From: an uncultured Phenylobacterium sp.
Lineage (GTDB): Bacteria > Pseudomonadota > Alphaproteobacteria > Caulobacterales > Caulobacteraceae
Direction: 5' to 3'
DNA: 9,878 bases
NCBI GenBank assembly: GCA_945952175.1
Contig: CAMFHW010000115.1
Coordinates: 1-9,878, forward strand
A program made the translations under genes and the position numbers. The notes below the pieces were generated by a model. The model was not told the DNA's origin, did not search any database, and worked only from the letters and a program-made list of their open reading frames with translations. Shown here in pieces: positions 6,404-9,878 of the stretch (its first letter is position 1; each line of letters starts with the position of its first letter).

Positions 6404-7591
6404 GTGCGTGACGGAACGGGGCGTCGACCCCTCAAGATCGGTCTCATGTGGCACTCGGCCAGCTCCGCCAACCTGGGCGTGGGCGCGCTGACGGTCGCCA
6501 ATCTGGCCATCACCAAGGCGGTCGCCGAAGAGCTGGGCCACGAGCCGCGCTTCCACATCATCGGCATGCGCGACGGCAACCGCACCTATCTGGGGCCGGA
6601 AGAGGCCGAGATCTTCGTCGTCGACACGCTCTCGCTGCTGAACCCCCTGGGCGCCTGGAAGGTGATCGGTGAGCAGGACTGCGTGATCGACATCGGCGCA
6701 GGCGACAGCTTCGCCGACATCTATGGTCTGAAACGCTTCCTGTTCCTGTGGCTGACCAAGCTGTTCGCCATCCTGCGCGGGGTGCCGCTGCTGCTGGCGC
6801 CGCAGACCATCGGCCCCTTCACCCGGTTTCCCTATCGGGATCTCGCCCGCTACGTGATGGAGCGGGCCAACGCGGTGATCGCGCGCGACCGTCTGTCCCT
6901 GGAGTTCACGCACGAAGTCGCGCCCAAGGCCAACAGCGTGCTGGCGGTCGATGTGGCGTTCGCCCTGCCCTACGAGGACCAGAGCCATCTGCGGGGCGGC
7001 AAGACCCGCGTGGGGGTCAACGTCTCGGGTCTGCTGTTCAACGAGGCCGAGAGCGGACGCAACCGCTTCGGTCTCGAGGCCAACTACGCGGTGCTGATGC
7101 GCCGCTTCATCGAGACCCTGATCGCCCAGCCCGACACCGAGGTTCACCTGATCGTCCACGTGCCGTCCTCGCTGCAGGGCTGGGACGAGGACGCCTCGCT
7201 GGCCGACCGGCTGGCGCAGGAATATCCGAGCGTCATCCGCGCCCCGAACTTCCCGGGCCCGGTCGAGGCGAAATCCTACATCTCCGGGCTCGACTTCCTG
7301 GTCGCCGGCCGGATGCACGCCTGCATCGCCGCCTTCTCGGCCGGCGTTCCGGTGGTGCCGATCGCCTACAGCCGCAAGTTCATCGGCCTGTTCGAGATGC
7401 TGGACTACAGCTGGATCGTGCCGGTGAAGGGCCTCGGCGACGAGGCGGCTTACGACCTGCTCATGGACTGCCTGGCGCGCCGCAGCGAGCTCACCAAGGC
7501 GACCAACGACGCCATGGCCAAGGTCCGCACGCTGCTCGACGCCTATCGAGCGGAACTTCGAACCCTCTTCGAACGGGCGACCGTTCGATGA
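6404..7591 (+). CDS. Polysaccharide pyruvyl transferase family protein (WcaK/CsaB-like)
   Basis: Predicted to transfer pyruvate from phosphoenolpyruvate to a sugar hydroxyl as a ketal, giving an acidic polysaccharide; cytoplasmic, 395 residues. The protein has a two-domain GT-B-like layout. The N-terminal strand KIGLMWH (11-17) leads to the glycine loop SANLGVGALT (21-30), followed by DIGAGDSFADIYG (96-108) and APQTIGPF (132-139). The C-terminal half holds AGRMHACIAAFSAGVPVVP (301-319) with the family's Arg303/His305. Start: an in-frame stop lies at 6383-6385, and the next ATG (6446) falls inside the first beta strand, so GTG 6404 is the only sensible start; its ribosome site is weak. Its last bases overlap the next gene by ATGA, implying translational coupling. 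Some relatives have not been tested for pyruvylation, so the donor is inferred. Confidence 0.92.
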   Translation: MRDGTGRRPLKIGLMWHSASSANLGVGALTVANLAITKAVAEELGHEPRFHIIGMRDGNRTYLGPEEAEIFVVDTLSLLNPLGAWKVIGEQDCVIDIGAGDSFADIYGLKRFLFLWLTKLFAILRGVPLLLAPQTIGPFTRFPYRDLARYVMERANAVIARDRLSLEFTHEVAPKANSVLAVDVAFALPYEDQSHLRGGKTRVGVNVSGLLFNEAESGRNRFGLEANYAVLMRRFIETLIAQPDTEVHLIVHVPSSLQGWDEDASLADRLAQEYPSVIRAPNFPGPVEAKSYISGLDFLVAGRMHACIAAFSAGVPVVPIAYSRKFIGLFEMLDYSWIVPVKGLGDEAAYDLLMDCLARRSELTKATNDAMAKVRTLLDAYRAELRTLFERATVR

Positions 7592-8805
7592 GCGCCACCC
7601 GGTCGCCCACAGTCGACCGGGTGGTCGGCGGCCAGCTCTGCACCGGCTGCGGACTGTGCGCGTCGGTTGCCGGCGGGGCCATCGCCATGGACCCGGCCTC
7701 CGGTTTCAACCGCCCGGTCCAGACCGGGCCCGTCAGCGCAGAGGCCGAGCGTCGGATCGCGGGGGCCTGTCCCGGCGCGGGCCTGGCCGCCTGGCCGGAC
7801 GCCCCGAACCGGCATCCCTCCTGGGGGCCGTGGCGTCGGGTCGGAGTAGGCTGGTCGACCGATCCCGACATCCGCCATCGCGGCTCGTCCGGCGGCGCGG
7901 TCACCGCGCTCGCCGTCCACGCGCTGAAGACCGGCCTGGTGGATCGCGTGATCCACGTGCTCGCCGATCCGGCCAATCCGACGGCCAACCTGGTCACCTG
8001 TTCGACCCGCGCCGCCGACGTGATCGACGGCGCGGGCTCGCGCTATGCCGCCTCCTCGCCCCTGGCCGCCATCGACGCCGCGCTGGCCGATGGCGGTAAG
8101 CTCGCCTTCGTCGGCAAGCCCTGCGATGTCTCGGCCCTGCGCCGGCTCGCGCGGCTCGATCCGCGGGTGGACGCCCACGTGCCCCTGATGCTGGCCTTCT
8201 TCTGCGCCGGCGTCCCCAACCAGTCGGCGGCGCGCAAGATCCTCAAGGCGATGGAGATCGCGCCGGACGAACTGGTCTCCTTCCGATATCGCGGCCATGG
8301 CTGGCCGGGCGACGCCACCGCGGTGGCCCGCGACGGGCGGGTGGGCGCGATGTCCTATGGCGAGAGTTGGGGCGGCTACCTCGCCAAGGAGGTCCAGTTC
8401 CGCTGCAAGATCTGCCCTGACGCCGTCGGCGGATCGTCCGACATCTCCTGCGCCGACGCCTGGTACGGCGACGCGGCGGGCTATCCCAGCTTCGCCGAAC
8501 GCGACGGCCGCAGCCTGATCATGAGCCGCACCGCCCGGGGCGAGGCGCTGCTGGCCGAAGCCCTGGCCGCGGGCGCCCTGGAGATCGAGCCGCTCGAGGT
8601 GGGCGAGATCGACAAGATGCAGCCCTCCCAGGCTCTGCGCAAAAGCCTGGTCCGCGCCCGGACGGCCGCCCTGGCCATCACCCTGCAGCCGCGGCTGGAC
8701 ACGCGCGGGGTCATGGCGGAGGAGGCGGCGGCCAGCGCCGGCCTCAAGCTGCGGTTGCGGAACTTCCTCGGCACGGTGCGCCGCATTCTCGCCGGAAGGC
8801 GATAG
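7588..8805 (+). CDS. FrhB/FdhB-family protein (F420 hydrogenase/dehydrogenase beta-subunit-like)
   Basis: 405-residue predicted cytoplasmic iron-sulfur flavoprotein-like protein. It has CTGCGLC (Cys18, 21, 24) near the N-terminus and ACPG (Cys61). The core includes RGSSGG (98-103), GKPCD (176-180), FFCAG (204-208), RYRGHGWPG (233-241), CKIC (273-276) and DISCADAWYGD (285-295). These match the N- and C-terminal domains of the beta subunit of F420-reducing hydrogenase and of Fe-S oxidoreductases in bacterial capsule loci. The usual fourth ferredoxin Cys after CxxCxxC is absent locally (ASVAGG). The start is ATG 7588, overlapping the upstream stop by 4 bp; the longer upstream open frame (from 6748) is a shadow of the pyruvyl transferase. 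The neighbour suggests a redox step or modification linked to a pyruvylated sugar. Biochemical function is not known from sequence. Confidence 0.92.
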   Translation: MSATRSPTVDRVVGGQLCTGCGLCASVAGGAIAMDPASGFNRPVQTGPVSAEAERRIAGACPGAGLAAWPDAPNRHPSWGPWRRVGVGWSTDPDIRHRGSSGGAVTALAVHALKTGLVDRVIHVLADPANPTANLVTCSTRAADVIDGAGSRYAASSPLAAIDAALADGGKLAFVGKPCDVSALRRLARLDPRVDAHVPLMLAFFCAGVPNQSAARKILKAMEIAPDELVSFRYRGHGWPGDATAVARDGRVGAMSYGESWGGYLAKEVQFRCKICPDAVGGSSDISCADAWYGDAAGYPSFAERDGRSLIMSRTARGEALLAEALAAGALEIEPLEVGEIDKMQPSQALRKSLVRARTAALAITLQPRLDTRGVMAEEAAASAGLKLRLRNFLGTVRRILAGRR

Positions 8806-8925
8806 AAGAATGGCCGCGGCTGGCGGCCGGGTGACAGTCTCTTTTCGCGTGCTAAGGCGAGATCGCGGCGTTATCTCTCCGTTAGCTTGGCGCCGCTAAC
8901 TAAACCGAGGTCGAGGGGGCTCTTA
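8806..8925. promoter_or_regulatory. Intergenic region with candidate promoter for the outer-membrane gene
   Basis: GTGACA (8831-8836), 14 bp, then GCTAAGGC (8851-8858) partly fit the Caulobacter-type TTGACG-N-GCTANAWC promoter. GTTAGC (8881-8886) and GCTAAC (8895-8900) form a perfect dyad around an 8-bp spacer in the leader. A GC-rich hairpin GGCCGC-N5-GCGGCC at 8812-8828 follows the previous stop, but its T-run is 14 nt away, so it is at most a poor terminator. Confidence 0.35.
8913..8919 (+). promoter_or_regulatory. Ribosome binding site of the outer-membrane gene
   Basis: GAGGGGG with a 6-nt spacer to ATG 8926, which decides the start of the beta-barrel gene. Confidence 0.8.
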
Positions 8926-9878
8926 ATGATCATTCGTGGACGTTTCGCTGTCGGAGCAATACTGGCGAGCGCGGCGGTGACTTCTCCGGCGCTCGCGGCT
9001 CCGCAGCCAAGCACCCATGTCGACCGCTTCACGGTGGGCTTCAATGTCCGCGCCGAGCACGACACCAACATGTCCGGCGTCAGCGAGGCGGAAGCCCGCT
9101 CGCGCGGCATCTCGCCCGACGACACGATCTACACGCCCAACCTGACCGTGGGCGTGAACCTTCCGGCCGGCCGCCAACTCATCTATCTCGACGGCTACGC
9201 GGGCTACGTCTACCACGACAAGAACACCATCTATGACAGCGAGCGCCTGAGCGCGAACGGCGGCGTGCGCGGCCGCGTCGGCGGCATGTGCACCTACGAC
9301 CTCGCCGCCAACTACGCCCGCGGCCTGAGCTCGTTCGAGGACATTGTCCTCGGCCCGACGGTCGACAACATCCTCGAGACCAAGGGCGTGTCGCTGCAGG
9401 CGACCTGCGCCCGCAAGACCGGCCTGGGCTTGACCGGCCAGATCTCGCACGAGGTGGCGGAGAACGACCAGTCGCTGCTGCGCCCGCAGGACTACGAGCA
9501 GACCTCGTACATGGGGGGCGTCACCTATTCGAAGCCGCGCCTCGGTACGCTCACCCTGTTCGGCCAGCACGTGCGCACCGAATACAGCCACCGCACGCCG
9601 GTGGCCGGCCAGACCGATGGCTATGAAAGCAACACCGAGGGCCTGACCTACGATCGCCGCCTGGGCGCGCGGATCGAGGGCACCATCACGGTCTCCTACA
9701 CCAGCGTGGATTCGGTCGGGGCCAACGGGCCGACGGCGACCTCGAACTTCGACGGCTTCACCTATTCCGCGACGGGCACCTATCGCGCCTCGACCCGCCT
9801 GCGGTGCGAGTGTGGCTGCGTCCGGGGGCGAATGCTGTGCAACTGCGTCTGCGAGGGCTACGGCGGCGGTACGTGGTG
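8926..9878 (+). CDS. Outer-membrane beta-barrel protein (3' truncated, putative BBP2-type porin)
   Basis: The frame is open from ATG 8926 to the right edge (317 residues seen). It has a Sec signal peptide: MIIRGRF, a hydrophobic stretch (8-20) and PALA/APQ, with cleavage predicted after Ala24. The mature part has alternating polar/hydrophobic strands, aromatic strand ends and Asp/Asn turns (HDTNMSG, LDGYAGYVYHDKNTIYDSERL), typical of the putative beta-barrel porin 2 group found near exopolysaccharide genes. It probably sits in the outer membrane and may assist polymer export or anchoring; this role is inferred from context. Cys122 and Cys161 lie in predicted strands. Residues 294-309 hold six cysteines as two CxCxC segments, very odd for such a barrel, yet third codon positions there remain mostly G/C in this frame, arguing against a simple frameshift. 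GAGGGGG 6 nt upstream supports the start. Confidence 0.82.
   Translation, partial: MIIRGRFAVGAILASAAVTSPALAAPQPSTHVDRFTVGFNVRAEHDTNMSGVSEAEARSRGISPDDTIYTPNLTVGVNLPAGRQLIYLDGYAGYVYHDKNTIYDSERLSANGGVRGRVGGMCTYDLAANYARGLSSFEDIVLGPTVDNILETKGVSLQATCARKTGLGLTGQISHEVAENDQSLLRPQDYEQTSYMGGVTYSKPRLGTLTLFGQHVRTEYSHRTPVAGQTDGYESNTEGLTYDRRLGARIEGTITVSYTSVDSVGANGPTATSNFDGFTYSATGTYRASTRLRCECGCVRGRMLCNCVCEGYGGGTW

Noticed and set aside
6748..7587. N-terminal extension of the FrhB-like protein into the pyruvyl transferase gene
   Set aside because: Only the part from ATG 7588 has family motifs; the upstream part is an out-of-frame shadow of a well-supported gene.

Overview
The window is a GC-rich, densely coded stretch with strong G/C bias at third codon positions. 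Gene content resembles surface-polysaccharide (exopolysaccharide) loci of Alphaproteobacteria, with Caulobacterales (Caulobacter/Phenylobacterium-like) the best guess. That placement is an inference from protein style and composition; there is no rRNA or other taxonomic marker here.

Layout. (1) Positions 2-1816 and 2246-4108 hold two tandem, co-directional paralogues. Each is a right-handed beta-helix protein joined by a Pro/Thr or Ala/Thr linker to a C-terminal RTX calcium-binding domain. Gene 2, whose N-terminus is visible, lacks a Sec signal peptide; this and the RTX domain point to type I secretion. The first copy is cut by the left edge. Each gene is followed by a clear intrinsic terminator. 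(2) Positions 4249-5055 encode a cytoplasmic NodB-like polysaccharide deacetylase. It ends 3 bp from the convergent gene at 5059-6141 (minus strand), a fused Alg14-Alg13 type glycosyltransferase. (3) A 262-bp divergent intergenic region carries several dyads and a candidate minus-strand promoter. (4) Positions 6404-7591 and 7588-8805 form a translationally coupled pair: a polysaccharide pyruvyl transferase and an FrhB-type (F420 hydrogenase/dehydrogenase beta-subunit family) iron-sulfur flavoprotein-like protein. (5) From 8926 to the right edge runs an outer-membrane beta-barrel protein with a signal peptide, cut by the window end.

Inferred joint role: the glycosyltransferase adds a sugar to a lipid-linked repeat unit, while the pyruvyl transferase, the FrhB-like protein and perhaps the deacetylase decorate it. 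The outer-membrane barrel may help export or anchor the polymer. The two RTX beta-helix proteins, once secreted, would bind, cleave or epimerise it. No flippase, polymerase, Wzc or Wza gene is visible, so this is only part of a larger locus.

The points most worth a second look are a 412-bp tract of perfect identity between the two RTX genes (probable gene conversion), a Cys-x-Cys-x-Cys pair of segments in the outer-membrane barrel at the right edge, the pyruvyl transferase/FrhB pair, and the dyads in the divergent promoter region.
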